Shown: positions 10,412 to 22,215, counted from the first letter of the stretch. The stretch: 64,000 bases of DNA from Zhengitettix transpicula (GCA_037074705.1 CM073590.1:133319600-133383599); one strand, 5' to 3'. Program-made: numbers and translations. Notes: generated by a model from the sequence alone, not told the origin.

Positions 10412-12381
10412 TTGATTTATTATAATAGTTTGGTTATTAAGATAATTCTTATAAATTGTGGTTCTAATCACCCTAAAAAGTTTTTATCGAACTTGAATAA
10501 GCAAGATAGTGAAAATAAAGAGGATGCACAACAAACTAGTTTTGGAGGAAGCGAATCTATCGTAAATATAACGACAGTTATTTGGATTTTTGTGTTTACA
10601 TCAACAAAAGACAATGATGAAGAGAAACCACAGTGCGTATTGTGTTTGAAAGTTTTAGCAGCAGAGTTGATGCCAAATATAATAAAACGCCATATCGAAA
10701 CTCATCATTCAATCTTTGGTGCGAAATCTCGCAGCTTCAGAAAGTTAGATGAATTAAAGCAACAAAACATACCTTTTTGAAATATTTGTCATTTCCAAAT
10801 AATGCTAATTACTTGGAAGCAATTGCAGAACAAGTAATTCATCCGGCTGCTGTAGATTTGGTGAATAATATGATCGATAAGTCTGCGCGGAAACTGCTTT
10901 CAAATTTACTGTTGTCTGATATCACCAGTCGCAGAATTCAACTCATGGCAGAGGATATCAACATATAATTATTTAAAAAATTATTCGAAATGAATTGGGA
11001 TTGCAGTTCCATTAGGCCACAGTAAATAATAAAAAAATGGCCCACTTGATTTGCTCCGTACGGTTCTTCTAGTGCATTTCAATTGGTAGCTGATTTGACC
11101 ATGAAGCTCTTCCTTGCTCCGACGAATCAAATTCGTACGAGGTGTTCACATATTGTCCACGGAGCTGCTGTAAGAGTTTGTAACGTTAGTCTATTTCTCT
11201 GCAGTCATTCGCTGACAGCCAAAACGACCCCTATTTGAAACAGACTGTAGATGGTAATTCTACTCTTTTGTAAAAATATCACTGTAAGTAGGAAAGCTAA
11301 AGAATTCTTCAAGATCCAGAACACTTTTGTTATAAAATAATTTATAGTGGACAAAGTGTATCGGTGTTTGTCCTGACGGTGCTCGTTCGATATCTGGCCG
11401 TTATGGAGGATTGAAGGCGCTTATTCGAGAGAAAAAAACAGCTCCGGATTTAGTGTGGACCCATTGCATCATTCACAGAGAAGCACTCGCATCCAAGTAT
11501 TTGAGTCCACCACCGAATCTATTCTTAGAACGTGTGGTGAATATAGTCAACTATGTAAAATCTAGGCCAGTGGAAGCAAGGATTTATAAAAATTTGTGTG
11601 AGGATATTTTCGCTCATATTGTTATATTATTGCCACTTACGATGACTGTCTTGTGGCAATTTATTGTCTGGTACGTTCCAATTACGACAAGAAATTTACA
11701 CTTGAATCAAAATCACGAGCATGTCAAATATTTTGTGGAAACAGACTTTTTAAATACCAGCATACTTATGCGACAGCTTTCCCTACAAAGGCATAATATG
11801 CTCATTTTAAAATTAACCGAGAATATTTCAGCTTTCAGAAAATAATTATCACAATGGGAACGAAAAATTAATGAAGATATCAATTATTGTTTTCCCTTGT
11901 TGCACCAGTTTGTAATCTCCCATAAAGTTGATTTATGCTGCTATAAAAAAATCTGTTTGAAGGCTCACTATATAACTATCACAACTGTTTCGAAAAATAC
12001 TTTCGGGCAGATAAAATGGACAAATTCGCATTGATTCAACGCCAATTTCGATCCAAACATCCATCTCAATTCACATCTTGAGAAGTAGCAATTTTTATTG
12101 AGTTTTCTTGCGAAAAATTCATTGAAGAAACTTTTGGATATTATTAAAAGATGAATATACGTTTCTCAATGGTAAAGCTCAAAGAACGTGAATTCCATTC
12201 GCAACTCCCTATCTCTGCATATATGGGCTTTCGTAATAAAAAGCAAGTATCATGAGAAAATTCATGTGTAACAGGAGATGAGAGTAGCTTTATCCACTTT
12301 GATTACGACATTTCAGAAATTGGGCAATAAGGAACAAACTCATCCATCCATCGCATTATTTGTTTTAACTATGCCTCGTCA
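10412..12381 (+). pseudogene. hAT transposase pseudogene (ZBED5/SCAND3-like), near full length
   Basis: Successive frames give the parts of this transposase in order. A BED-type zinc finger (CVLC...RHIETHH) is at about 10630-10715, followed by the N-terminal frame end near KLDELKQQ. After a frameshift come VIHPAAVDLVNNMIDKSARK and LMAEDINI at 10777-10965. A broken stretch at 11345-11410 reads DGARS/SGRYGG. Then LVWTHCIIHREALASKYLSP and VNIVNYVKSRPVEARIYKNL (11411-11845) cover the conserved HCILHREAL segment. The C-terminal end, EMRVALSTLITTFQKL...HPS, is at about 12260-12350. Several frameshifts and stops show it is inactive. The family normally moves as a hAT transposon and some vertebrate copies are domesticated; this copy is just a fossil. 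The start at 10412 is only the first ATG of the open frame and is not meaningful. Confidence 0.85.
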
Positions 12382-13232
12382 GTAAATTATTTGTGAATTT
12401 AAAATACGTGTTTAATTTTTATTATTATATTTTTAAACTAACCTAACAGCATTAAGGCGGACTACAAATGCGTTCAATAGACCAATGATTTGACTTAGAG
12501 CGTCGCGGAAAAATTCTGATATATTAAGGGCGTCGGTAACCCCTGATATATACAACTTTATAATGTCGAATTGTTAATTTAAACGTTACAATTCAAAATT
12601 TTGTAATATCGTTCATAAATAAACTCATTTCTCCAAAGACTTACAACCTGATGGAGGTATTAAACAATACCGATTCATTGTCGTTTTAAATAAAATTAAA
12701 TTAAAAAAGTAAAGTCTGACAATGGTCGAAGTTTATCCTTTAAATTTAAAAAACACAGGAAAAAATAAGAACAAGAATGACAAATACTGACAAACTAATC
12801 CAGAAGTGGAGATGGATTACTGGAATAATCAGCGTATTTGCAGTATTATTGTATGAATATATTTGTGGCGAATACTATTTCTTCATTTCTAATTTAATTA
12901 ACACTCAAACTCACCCGTAAAATTGAGCTACATTTCATTAATATATTGATTTTAATCATTTATCTTGTAATGAAGTGAAGAATTGATTTTGCAAATTATA
13001 AATAAGCAGGAAGTCTCCCATGAGTCTATGGCGAGTGACCTCGATATTTGCCATCAACGACTTCGGGCGCCCCGCACCCGCGATATGAATAGTCTCCTCC
13101 AAACCCCCCACTTCATCTCCTGAAAAGACTCTCCGGGATTCACCATCGCTCCAACAATACTAATAACAACAATTCGACTCATCCTAACAATCTAACCCAC
13201 AGTCAACAGAAGTATAATTAAAATTGAAGTTG
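12382..13232. other. No supported feature
   Basis: AT-rich sequence with a C-rich patch at 13065-13160. No gene or repeat recognised. Confidence 0.4.
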
Positions 13233-13668
13233 GTCACCTGGTTTGTGCAGTTGTGTCGCTGTTACGGCTCTCGTGTGTTCTAATCACCTGACGAATACAA
13301 CAAGGATTGCAGATTAAGTATTTATATTAGGACTTCATTTTGTCTGTTAATTGGCTATTTTTTTTATCTGATTAGAAGTATTAACAATTTTCAAAGATTG
13401 AAGTCTTTCCCGGTGTAGTTGTTCAATAAATAGTTCTCGATATTCACACATATAAATATGCAAATCCCGTGTGAATACCGAGAACTATTTATTGATTGAC
13501 AATTTTGTTTGCAATCACCGGAAATCCTTCCCTGTATGTCCTTCGCGGGTGGGTAAGTCTCTCCTGAATAATTAGATTAATAAATAGCCAAATAACAGTC
13601 AAAATTCATTGATAATATAAATACCACACAAAATTTCTGCAATCCTTGTTGCTTCCGTCTAAATAGTG
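13233..13668. mobile_element. Inverted pair of Penelope-like tails with central palindrome
   Basis: A plus-strand tail (13233-13375) carries CACCTGACGA and ATTTTGTCTGT. It faces a minus-strand tail (13668-13563) of the same subfamily, which reads GGAAGCAACAAGGATTGCAG and ends ATTTATTAATCTAAT. The sequence between them is itself an inverted repeat: arms at 13424-13449 and 13469-13494 differ at one base, and similarity runs further outward (CCGGTG on both sides). In both tails GAAACGTT is degraded. The pair could derive from an inverted double insertion, which is common in Penelope-like elements. Confidence 0.6.
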
Positions 13669-13734
13669 TGTTATTTGGCTATTTATTTATGTCATGAGCT
13701 TATTTTTAACAGGTATTAATACCATGAAAAATTC

Positions 13735-14010
13735 AAAATCTGATTCAAAATTAATGATAAGAAAGATAGCCAAATACAGACAAAAGAAGTGAAAATAAAA
13801 ATAATTTCTGGAAGCCTTGTTCCTTTCTCCAGGTGAAAAAAAAAACTTTTGAGTTTTGTCAACTGACTAGTGCGGTTGTGTCGCTCTAGGCTCTTGCGTT
13901 TCTTATGCACCTGAAGAAAGGAACAAGGCTTTGAGGACGTTGCGGGGTAATTATATTATCACTTCTTTTGTCTGGATTTGGCTATCTTGCTTATTATTAC
14001 AGACGTATTA
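13735..14010. mobile_element. Two Penelope-like tails back to back
   Basis: A minus-strand fragment (13832-13751: GGAGAAAGGAACAAGG, AGAAATTATTTTTATTTTC, CTTTTGTCTGTATTTGGC) lies directly left of a plus-strand tail (13848-14010). The latter has TTTTGAGTTTTGTCAACTGA, the TGTGTCGCTCTAGGCTCTTG box, CACCTGAAGAAAGGAACAAGG and ACGTTGCGGGG, then TATTACAGACG at the 3' end. The joint is an A tract. The plus copy has lost the GAAA (it reads GAGGACGTT). Confidence 0.6.
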
Positions 14011-14486
14011 TATTTCAACATCAAGCCACAGTTGGTATTGCGTCTTGATCTCCATCTAGTTTCTACTGCGTAATTTTATAAAAATCAGAGCATTTCAAAT
14101 TATACCTCATTACACGTTAATATAAATCGATGTATGTCTTTTAATTTTAGTTTCAGTGGTACTTGTGTATTATTACATAATATTTCAATGTAATAAATAA
14201 ATTAGTTTTGCTTTGTTTACTTTCCTTTGTTAACAGAAGTAATAGGACGATGTTTTTGACACAGTGGGTTTTAATAATTGATATTCCCGTTTCTTCTTAC
14301 GGCATTGTCGAAAGTTGTTCGTTTTACGTTCATTACTTATATTTTACATTTAATGATTAACAAGTCCAAAGCTCTCGATGTGTAATTAAGAAATGAAACA
14401 AACTGTTTTTACATGTTTTATAATTTCTTAAAGGAAAAATATACGTCTGTTTGAAAATTAATAATACGGAAAACTATTAATAAATT
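14011..14486. other. No supported feature
   Basis: AT-rich sequence without recognisable genes or repeats. Confidence 0.4.
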
Positions 14487-14665
14487 TTTCGCGGTTGATC
14501 ACCAGGTTCAGATTTTTGGATGTTGACGTTTCATTCTCTACCGCTGTCTTCAGAAGAAAGAAAGGAACAAGGTTTTCAGAAACGTTGCGTGGTATTTATA
14601 TCATCACTTCATTTGTCTGTATTTGGCTATTTTTCTTATTATTAATTTTCAAAACAGACGTAAAT
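14487..14665 (+). mobile_element. Penelope-like 3' tail
   Basis: The core reads TCAGAAGAAAG, GGAACAAGGTTTTC, AGAAACGTTGCGTGG, then ATTTATATCATCACTTC and GTCTGTATTTGGCTATTTTTC, ending AAAACAGACG. The upstream part (GGTTGATCACCAGGTTC) differs from other copies, so it is a distinct subfamily. Confidence 0.6.
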
Positions 14666-14735
14666 TTTTCATTGTAATATTGTTATAAATCTATAACATT
14701 TTGACTATTTTAATGGAGCCGAAAACTCCAGATTG

Positions 14736-14739
<4 letters not shown>

Positions 14740-14816
<77 letters not shown>
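14740..14816. repeat. Compound (CA)n(TA)n microsatellite
   Basis: An alternating CA tract (to 14766) passes directly into an alternating TA tract (to 14816). Confidence 0.95.
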
Positions 14817-14818
<2 letters not shown>

Positions 14819-15609
14819 AAAAACTTTTCGGACTGTAAAGGTTATTTTTATAACTATTGATATTTAATAACAGTCAATTATACTAAGAATTAAATAATTA
14901 CCTTCCTCCGGGTAACATCAATTTTTGAGTAAATCCGTTTAAAATTTGTCATCTAACGAGGATAATTATAAAAAAACTACAATGATGGATTTCTCAGCTG
15001 TGTGCTATAGACTATATCACGTTGTGTCTCTCCCGAACGATCAGAAGTAACCGTTAACTGTACTTTAACAATTATTTTCTTGTGTTTTTGCTGTTGGAAA
15101 AGACCCAGGAGCCAAAAATACACGGCGAACAGAGTAGGTTCCGCTCGCAGCTGTCTGGTGCCTGTAAAATTGCCCAGCCAGAGTTAGTACAACAAACAAA
15201 ATCAGCTCTGCGCATTCAGTGCGGCGAGACATTTTCCACAAGTTTCTTAACAGTTTTCACGTTCCGATTGCATTGAAACGATATTTAGTTTTCGCAGATT
15301 TATAACAGGCATAATAATATTACTTTTGCTTTAAAATTAAAATTGCACTCTCTTCAAAAACTTTACTTTGAAAGTCAATCAATATTCTGAAATTAATATA
15401 ATAATTGCAGTGACTAATATGGCTGTCAAAGTCTCCTACAGCCTTTGTCTTTCGGATTATGTTCAGGTTCAACAAAATTCATGAACGTATTTCCGCAAAA
15501 GTGGATTCTGGTAATACGAATATTTATTTTCGAAAAAAAAATTCCACAAGTTGTGTTACTCCCTCATTTCCCATATTTGTATTAATAATTTAGATGCTTA
15601 AAAGTTTAT
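14817..15609. other. No supported gene
   Basis: A 64-codon frame at 15082-15276 lies in a slightly richer stretch but shows no family resemblance. Nothing else recognised. Confidence 0.4.
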
Positions 15610-15850
15610 GTAGTCAATGCCCGACATACCTGATGCAGATTTTTCTAGGGTTTTCCCTGCATCACTTTTAGGCGAATTGCCGGGTAGGATGCTTAAATCA
15701 TAGCCCGGGGACCCTAGTTAACCCTTGGATACCTTGCTCTTCCTTTCCGCATTCCCCCTTTCACTCCTTTTCCTATGCTATAAGAGGGGAGTTGCCACTA
15801 TGTGGATCACCCTATACATAGCCTGGCTACACCTTCAAAAAATGATTCTA
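15610..15850 (+). repeat. Dispersed repeat family C, copy 1
   Basis: This contains CTGATGCAG, a T/A-rich loop, CCCTGCATCACTTTTAGGCG, GCCGGGTAGGATGCTTAAAT, CATAGCCCGGGGACCCTAGTTAACC, and a C-rich part ending TGCTATAAGAGGGGAGTTGCC and ATGTGGATCACCC. The same order recurs at 44.66, 46.28 (reverse), 56.95 (reverse) and, partly, 60.39 kb. The GATGCAG...CTGCATC arms can form a hairpin in each good copy. The element class is unknown; it could be the non-coding part of a retrotransposon. Confidence 0.6.
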
Positions 15851-16854
15851 TTAGGATTACTTGTATATTTCATTTCTTTTATTTATTCCATTAGTCCTCG
15901 AATGAGGAAATATGATACGTCATTACATAAAATTACAATTTAATTAAAAGCAGCAACAATTAATAATAATCAAAAGTGAACATGCACATAGCTAAAAATC
16001 GGGAACACAGATTTCCCTGTCCAACATAACTAAACGACATATAGTAGTAATAATTATTTTTAGCGTCACAAATTAGATCCGCGCTAAGTAAAATATAATT
16101 ATTTTTGTTCGACAAAAAAAACGCTGTTCCGTGAATTATGGTGTCGGAAGGTCATAAACCGCTTATTGATTTGTTTCGACTGTCTGCACCTAACATCACC
16201 AACTGACTTACTTTCACACAATACACTCAAAATTGAACAGACAAGCAATAAAAGTATAATAATTGCCCATATGGAATTTTGTGAATGTAAAACTGATTCA
16301 AATTCAATTGAACAAAAGTATTAAAGAAACAAAATCATCCTAAACTGTTTTGAAAAATACACATTTCACTAATCGCGAACATTTATTAACGAATTATTTA
16401 GGCAGTTATTATTGGTAATTTCAAAAATGTCTCTATTGTAGATTTTTTCCTGAAAAATTTCATCCTTAAATTTTATCCCTGGCGTTTGTCATGTTTTGAC
16501 TAAGCTCAACCCGATTTCAAGATATGCGCGTTGGATATAATATAAATATTTATCGTGAAGCAATATTCCTGCTTTTTTCATTATCAGGAGCCATTTACAT
16601 CTTTCTTGATTTCATTTTCAATATTTGTTTGCTACGAATAATCTTTACCAATGTTTATATAAATAATAGGCTCTTCAATATCAACTCACCAGGAACTCAA
16701 TGCCCCCAGGATCAAGATGGTGTTTCCTTATTCTAATGGTATACATAATGAAATAAAAAATTGCTTTCCCAATATAATATTGGCAGTATTTACGAAAGTT
16801 AAGAATGGCAAGGACACTTTGATTCGTGAGGACACTTATTTCATTGTTTTCAAA
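15851..16854. other. No supported gene
   Basis: AT-rich sequence. A 70-codon frame at 16524-16736 is hydrophobic but not recognisable. Confidence 0.4.
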
Positions 16855-17420
16855 ATTGAATGAAAGGATTACAATGTTGTGTATATTGGTCAAACCAAAA
16901 TGGCTTTAAAGACGAGAATAAAGAAACACAGAGTTAATTATAAATTACCCACAGATAAACACTCAATTATTTCTAAACACATTTGTTTATATAATGGATA
17001 AGGACGTCATGATCCTTGACTTTGAAACTATTTTTCCAAGCTGATATTTGAAATAATAAACATTAAAATTAATAAGAACCACAAGGACTCACTTGACACC
17101 TACAGCAAACATTGTGTTGTTTACAAAATCTCTTGCTGTAATTTTAATTCCTGCTACATAGGGCAAACGAAACGTCCTCTTAATACACGTATCAAGGAAC
17201 ATATATATAATATCAAACTTCCCATTGATAAACAAACTGTAGTATCCAAACATACATTAGATTGGCTAAAATGCTAAGATTTTAGACATTAACACCAGGT
17301 ACAATTCCAGACTCATTTAATAGATGCTTCACATTAAATCAAACATCACAGCTATTAATGTACAAACAGACACTATCAAACTCAATAATTGCTATGATCC
17401 CTTATTATTACGCTAAACCT
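16855..17420 (+). pseudogene. Penelope-like GIY-YIG endonuclease, two tandem remnants
   Basis: The first remnant (about 16862-17075) reads VVYIGQTKMALKTRIKKHRV and later KLIFEIINIKINKN. The second (about 17090-17400) reads HKDSLDTYSKHCVVYKISC, SCYIGQTKRPLNTRIKEH, then, after stops, KILDINTRYNSR, MLHIKSNIT and QTDTIKLNNCYDPLL. YIGQTKR with the upstream VYKI and downstream R..EH is the GIY-YIG signature of Penelope-like retroelements. In-frame stops and a frame change make both copies dead. The element's tail follows at 17495. The head-to-tail arrangement suggests either tandem insertion, frequent in this group, or a local duplication. Confidence 0.8.
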
Positions 17421-17494
17421 TCTGTTTTCCCATTGTCGGTGCTCCCTTATTGTTACGCTAACCCTTCTGCTCTCCCATTATCGTTACGTTTTCG

Positions 17495-17645
17495 TCGCTT
17501 TGAGTTTTGTCAACTTATATAAGTGCAGTTGTGTCGCTCTAGGCTCTTCTTCGCACCTGACGAAAGGATCAAGGATCCCAGAAACGTTGTATGGTATTTA
17601 TATTATCACTTCTTTTGTCTGAATTAGCTATCTTTCTTATTCATT
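17495..17645 (+). mobile_element. Penelope-like 3' tail following GIY-YIG remnant
   Basis: The order is TTTGAGTTTTGTCAACTTAT, AGTGCAGTTGTGTCGCTCTAG, CACCTGACGA, the hairpin GGATCAAGGATCC, AGAAACGTTGTATGGTATTTA, TTTTGTCTG and TTAGCTATCTTTCTTATT. Its position 80 bp after the endonuclease frame fixes the family as the 3' non-coding end of a Penelope-like element. Confidence 0.75.
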
Positions 17646-18604
17646 AAGAACAATTCTATTAATGTACTGAGTGATACTGAAGCTCATAGTAAAATGTATG
17701 ATCTTTTGTTCAGTTAATGATATCTTTTTGTTATCTTTGGTTGGTCTGAATACGTGGGACCCTAGGTTTAACATTACTCAGTATCTTTATATTGCTACAC
17801 TTGAAAATGTCTACCAATTAGTGGAGGAAACGTGTTTTGGTGATTTAAATAGTCAAATGTCTGTTAAATTGGCCATTCTATCTTCGTTATTATGAGTTGT
17901 AAACAGACATGGTTTCATAATTAATCAAAGTTATGACTTTACCAAATAATCCAAATATGTTACAGTTGAGATATTCCTGATGTTTAAAGGCAGGTTACGT
18001 AGAAAGTTCTGACCGATCGGTATTTGTTACTTTCAATATCATTATAATCTTATCAGGTTCTTCTGCAGCCTAAAGGTCGTTCGTTCTAGGGCGGGGTCGC
18101 GGCATCTGCCAACAGAAGTTGGCTAGATTCTCTGCCAAGTATGACAGATTTCCCGCCTGTCAACACCAGATTGGAAACTTCGCGAATATCAGCAGAGGAG
18201 TTTCCTGCTGACTGTATCAATAACGGGACATGTAGCATGTAAACAGATCCCTGTCAAGTGACTCATTCAGGAAAAGCAGCATCGAATTATTAATACAAAT
18301 TATGAAGTATAATATAAAATTAGTTTTTTATTAATTTAATTACTTCTCGGTTGAGGAAATAGTATCCGTCATAAAATGAATCTATGTTATGTTAACTTAC
18401 AACACAAAATTTTCGTTGTCCGTCTAAATAAGAATTTATAATTGTTTAATAATAAAGAAAAATTGAATTAAAACCTAATTACAATGGAATATAGAAAAAT
18501 TAACTTCACGTTACTAGGAGTTCAGTTTAATTTGTAATAATAAATAGTTCCACGAATACAAATAAAACATTGAGTAAAATAAATGTGGAATTACATTATC
18601 TACC
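17646..18604. other. No supported gene
   Basis: A 74-codon frame at 17671-17895 has no recognised family. A less AT-rich stretch at 18060-18250 is unassigned. Confidence 0.4.
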
Positions 18605-19654
18605 TTATATGTAATAAATAAATTTGACTGCTTTTGTGTACTTGTGTGTGCATATGTTCCGCGGACAAATCTACACCCGTGGAGCAAACTTGACCAAATT
18701 TTGTGCACGTATTCCTTTCAAACCGGAAACAAACTTGGCGAGAGTAAGGCACGACTACCACCCGTTGGGGCGGGGGTGGACGGGGGTAGAAAGATTCAAA
18801 CATGCTGAAGCGGCCTATATTTTTGTCAAAATAAAATTATTCGGGGTCATTGAGACTGATAGTGTTTTTCCCGATGTTTTGTTGTGTATAATTTCAACCT
18901 CCTTAGGCATGGGATGGGGTTGAGGGGCGTTACAAAAATAACACGAAAGAAACTGACATTGGTGTCGAATCCGGGGTTATGGATGTCGCTGTATATGCGA
19001 GTTAAATTGTAGTTCAAGCCCGAAGGAGTGGGGACGGAAGGGGAAAACAATGTACTGCCTACAATATTAAACACATGCAGCGAATTCTACCAAAATTTGT
19101 GCAGTTGTAAATTACGATACGAAACAGACACTGGACACCCAGGGTTATCACTAATGGAGGTGGGGGTTGACATTTTAAATTACAGGGAGTATTTTTGACT
19201 GTTCAAGTACGGGGATATTTTGACTCTGTTAAGGTACCAGGAGTATTTTAGACCATTTTAGGGTACCGGGAATATTTATCACTTTTGACACACTCAAGGT
19301 AGCAGTAGTAATTTTGTCCTTTGTAGGCTTAAGTGGATGTCTCATTCTCTTCATCTCATGACTCGAATAAGATACCGGATGTGTTTTTTGTCCCGCTAAG
19401 GGTATTGGGAGTATAATTAACTTTCTTAAGGTATGAGTGTATTTTTGACTGTATTATGGTACCGAGTATATTTTTAAGTGTCTTAGGGTACCGGAACTAT
19501 TTTTGACTCTCGTAACGCACCTAGGGGTTCTGATGAAATTAGCTTTTCTCTGCATACGTTAGGTTAAACCACTTCTTGATTAATTAATGTGGAATTACAT
19601 ACTTTACGGGCTTGTATAAATAAAGACCTGAGCAACGCCGAGCACCCAGCTAGT
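18605..19654 (-). repeat. Dispersed repeat family A, complete-looking copy
   Basis: Read on the minus strand it starts ACTAGCTGGGTGCTCGGCG at 19654, passes through a degenerate minisatellite (19520-19165) and a moderately G/C-rich body, and ends near 18605. Before the end it carries TTTGGTCAAGTTTGCTCC, GGTGTAGATTTGTCC and a CA/CT-rich tail with TTTATTTATTACATATAAG. The same start and end sequences bound the 5-kb copy at 39.2-44.3 kb. There is no credible protein. The class is unresolved: it shares the AGCTGGGTGCCCGG-type start seen in dispersed arthropod repeats and a microsatellite-like 3' end. Confidence 0.65.
19165..19520 (-). repeat. Degenerate minisatellite inside family A
   Basis: Units of roughly 30-40 bp with the pattern TTAAGGTACCGGGAGTATTT and TTTGACTGT (plus strand) recur about eight to ten times with variable spacing. 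Related but shorter arrays occur at 21440-21530 and 29430-29530 in other family A copies. Confidence 0.6.
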
Positions 19655-20394
19655 ACAAAATAAAGTACAAAGCAACTCAAAACAGGGTACAACATGCATA
19701 AACGTCGGACACACTCCTAGGTAACTCCAAACCGTATATGAAACAAACAAAGAAAATAATAGAAGAAACTAAACAGAAAGTATGCATTTTATTAAATAGA
19801 ATATTTTACAAAGCAACATATTTAAACAGTTTGGAAGAAAAATAATTTCAACTGTTAAGGGAAGGAATCTACATTTCAATTAGTATATTATTTATTACAA
19901 CCGTCGTTAATTTCTTTTGGGGTGTGTGAAACTCTTTTTATATAATATTTTCGAGAATTGAGCTTCAAACTGACGTGTTATATTATTTGATGCCTATGAA
20001 ATCACTCTAGAAAGGGTAATGACGAACACTTTCCACTTGTCTGCAAGTAGCCACTTATTCTTCGGGACTCCTTCGTTGATGTATCCCTAAACTTAACAAA
20101 CTGGGATTCTTTTTTAGACACAATAAATATACCCCAAAAATACTCATGCAACTGCTGTGTACCCTTTGAAAAATCCCCAAAATGTTCTCCATTTTTATCT
20201 AAGACTAGCTGAGTCTTATCTAAATTAGCCCGGGTAAGAAATGATCCCACACTAAACATTTCATTGACCAGAATCAATAGCGTCACTGTATGGAACATTA
20301 ACTGTTCACGTTCCCCTCCCCAACATCACCTCTCGGCTGTTAACTTCACATAAACCAGGTTGGTGACTGACTTTAACAACACGGGAATTGTCCT
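19655..20394. other. No supported gene
   Basis: A 98-codon minus-strand frame (20298-20002) is rich in K, S and F but matches nothing I know. It lies just 5' of a Penelope-like reverse transcriptase fragment on the other strand. Confidence 0.35.
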
Positions 20395-21185
20395 ATTACA
20401 ACAATTCTCTTAATTCCTTGATGTCACCATATCCATTCACAATACTTCCATTCTCACCAATTGGTTCAGAAAACCTACATACTGTTGACATGTTCTCAAT
20501 TATCCTTCTGATCTTCCTCCAAACCAAAAGAGAGCTATGGTATACAATCTTGTAGACAGAGCTATGTTACTTTCTAACTCCATATTCCATCAACACAACT
20601 TAAATACTGTCCGAAACGTTTTAATCTCCAATGGGCGCCCTTTAAATTTTATTAATAAGCACATAAACAGACTGAACGAAATCCAACACCATACTGTCAA
20701 TCGTCCCCAAACAACTACAGCCAAATTTTTTTCTTGTACTCCCTTTCTACATTCTACATCACAAATTTGTCCAAATATTCAAATAATATCAAATATCCAT
20801 CATTTACAGAACCACTAATAACCTTTCATACTTGATTAAAAGCACAAGGACCCACTTGACACCTACAGCAAACATTGTGTTGTTTACAAAATCACTTGCT
20901 CTAATTGTCATTCCTGCTACATAGGGCAAACAAAACGTTCCCTTAATACACGTATCAAAGAACATATGTCTAATATAAAACTTGATAAACAATCTGTATT
21001 CTCCAAGATATCATCAATTCCAATCATACATTTGATTGGCAAAATGCTAAGATTTTAGACATTGACACCAGATACAATTCCAGACTGATTTCAGAGATGC
21101 TTCACATTAAATCAAACATCACATCTGTTACTGTACAAACAGACACAATAAAATTCAATAATTGCTATGATCCCTTATTATTACG
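20395..21185 (+). pseudogene. Penelope-like element: RT C-terminus and GIY-YIG endonuclease
   Basis: The best preserved Penelope-like coding remnant. From about 20412 the frame reads FLDVTISIHNTSILTNWFRK, then PTYC and a stop, then LNYPSDLPPNQKRAMVYNLV and DRAMLLSNSIFHQHNL, which is the end of the reverse transcriptase and its thumb. The linker follows (20640-20820). From 20848 the endonuclease part reads HKDPLDTYSKHCVVYKITCS, CHSCYIGQTKRSLNTRIKEH, and in a shifted frame TFDWQNAKILDIDTRYNSRL and MLHIKSNITSVTVQTDTIKF. GIY-YIG plus this type of RT defines Penelope-like elements. Stops and frameshifts inactivate it. The upstream palm with the catalytic aspartates is absent, so this is a 5'-truncated insertion. 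Its tail follows at 21262. Confidence 0.88.
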
Positions 21186-21261
21186 GTAAACCTTTTGTTT
21201 TCTCATTGTCGTTGCTCCATTATTGTTACACTAAACCTTCGGCTCTCCCATTGTCGTTTCG

Positions 21262-21420
21262 TTTTCGTCGCTTTTTAGTTTTGTCAATTGACCAGTGCAG
21301 TTGTGTTTCTCTAGGTTCTTCTTAGCACCTGACGAAAGGAACAAGGATCCTAGAAACGTTGTGTATTATTCATATTACCTTTTCTGTCTGTATTGGCTAT
21401 CTTTCGTATTCAATTAAGAG
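21262..21420 (+). mobile_element. Penelope-like 3' tail of the preceding remnant
   Basis: Contains TTTTAGTTTTGTCAATTGACC, AGTGCAGTTGTGTTTCTCTAG, GCACCTGACGAAAGGAACAAGG, ATCCTAGAAACGTTGTG and GGCTATCTTTCGTATT. AGGA...TCCT pair next to the GAAAC. Serves as a reference for all isolated tails in the window. Confidence 0.75.
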
Positions 21421-21439
21421 AGTCTATAAAGAACACGCC

Positions 21440-22215
21440 GAATAAAAGTAGTGAGAAATACTCCTGGTACATTATGGAAGTAAAGACAACTCCTGTACCT
21501 TAAAATATTCAGCATTATACCGGAGCAATATTTGCCAACATCGTCCACTTCCACGTCGATAACAATAACAATTCCCTAACGTGCCATGATTACCCTTCCA
21601 CGACCACCAGTACGGTAAGGATGCTTCCCTCCCTTTCCTTTTTGAGTTGAAATTAAACTCTTAAAACGTGTCATGTGACAATATCCAATTAAGGAACCCG
21701 AAAACATCCGACGCTAATAATGACCTGTTACGAATATTTTTAAATGCCACACCCCTAGATGTGATGTCTTAACCCCTCAGTGTTTGTTCCTGGATAGTAA
21801 GTTACATGTGTATTAGATTGGTAAAAAGTGGTCTGCGCGTCTTTACGCGGATATTTGTTTTTTTGTTCCTCTATTCCCTAGAGGCTGAACTACATCTTAA
21901 GCAGTATTCCTCCCCCGCCCCCACACCTAGGGGCTGAACTACATATAAACTAACATATTGAATGTCCGAATTAAAGTAATTGATTTCTATAACTCTGGAT
22001 TTCTCACCAATCTCCGTTGTTTCATCGCGTTATTTTTATGTAACCCTCACCGTTAGGGGTGCTGCCTTCCAATGCTGTAAGGGAATGAAATTGTACACTA
22101 AAAACATCTGGAGAAAAGCTATTAATCTCGTTAACTAATAATTCGACGCTAAAAATGGCCGTTTTAGCATATTTTAATATTTCACGTATTGGAAGTTGCC
22201 TAACGCTTGGGAGGG
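21440..22215 (+). repeat. Dispersed repeat family A, diverged plus-strand copy
   Basis: The order of landmarks agrees with the other copies: minisatellite units (21440-21530), GTGTTTGTTCCTGGATAG (about 21780), then GGATTTCTCACCAATCTCCG, GTTATTTTTATGTAACCCTC, TTAGGGGTGC, AACATCTGGAGAAAAGC and GGCCGTTTTAGCATATTTTA. The start and end are worn away. No coding potential; the 90-codon minus frame here is a by-product. Confidence 0.55.

Noticed and set aside
20002..20298. 98-codon minus-strand frame
   Set aside because: No domain recognised and it lies directly against a Penelope-like remnant on the other strand.
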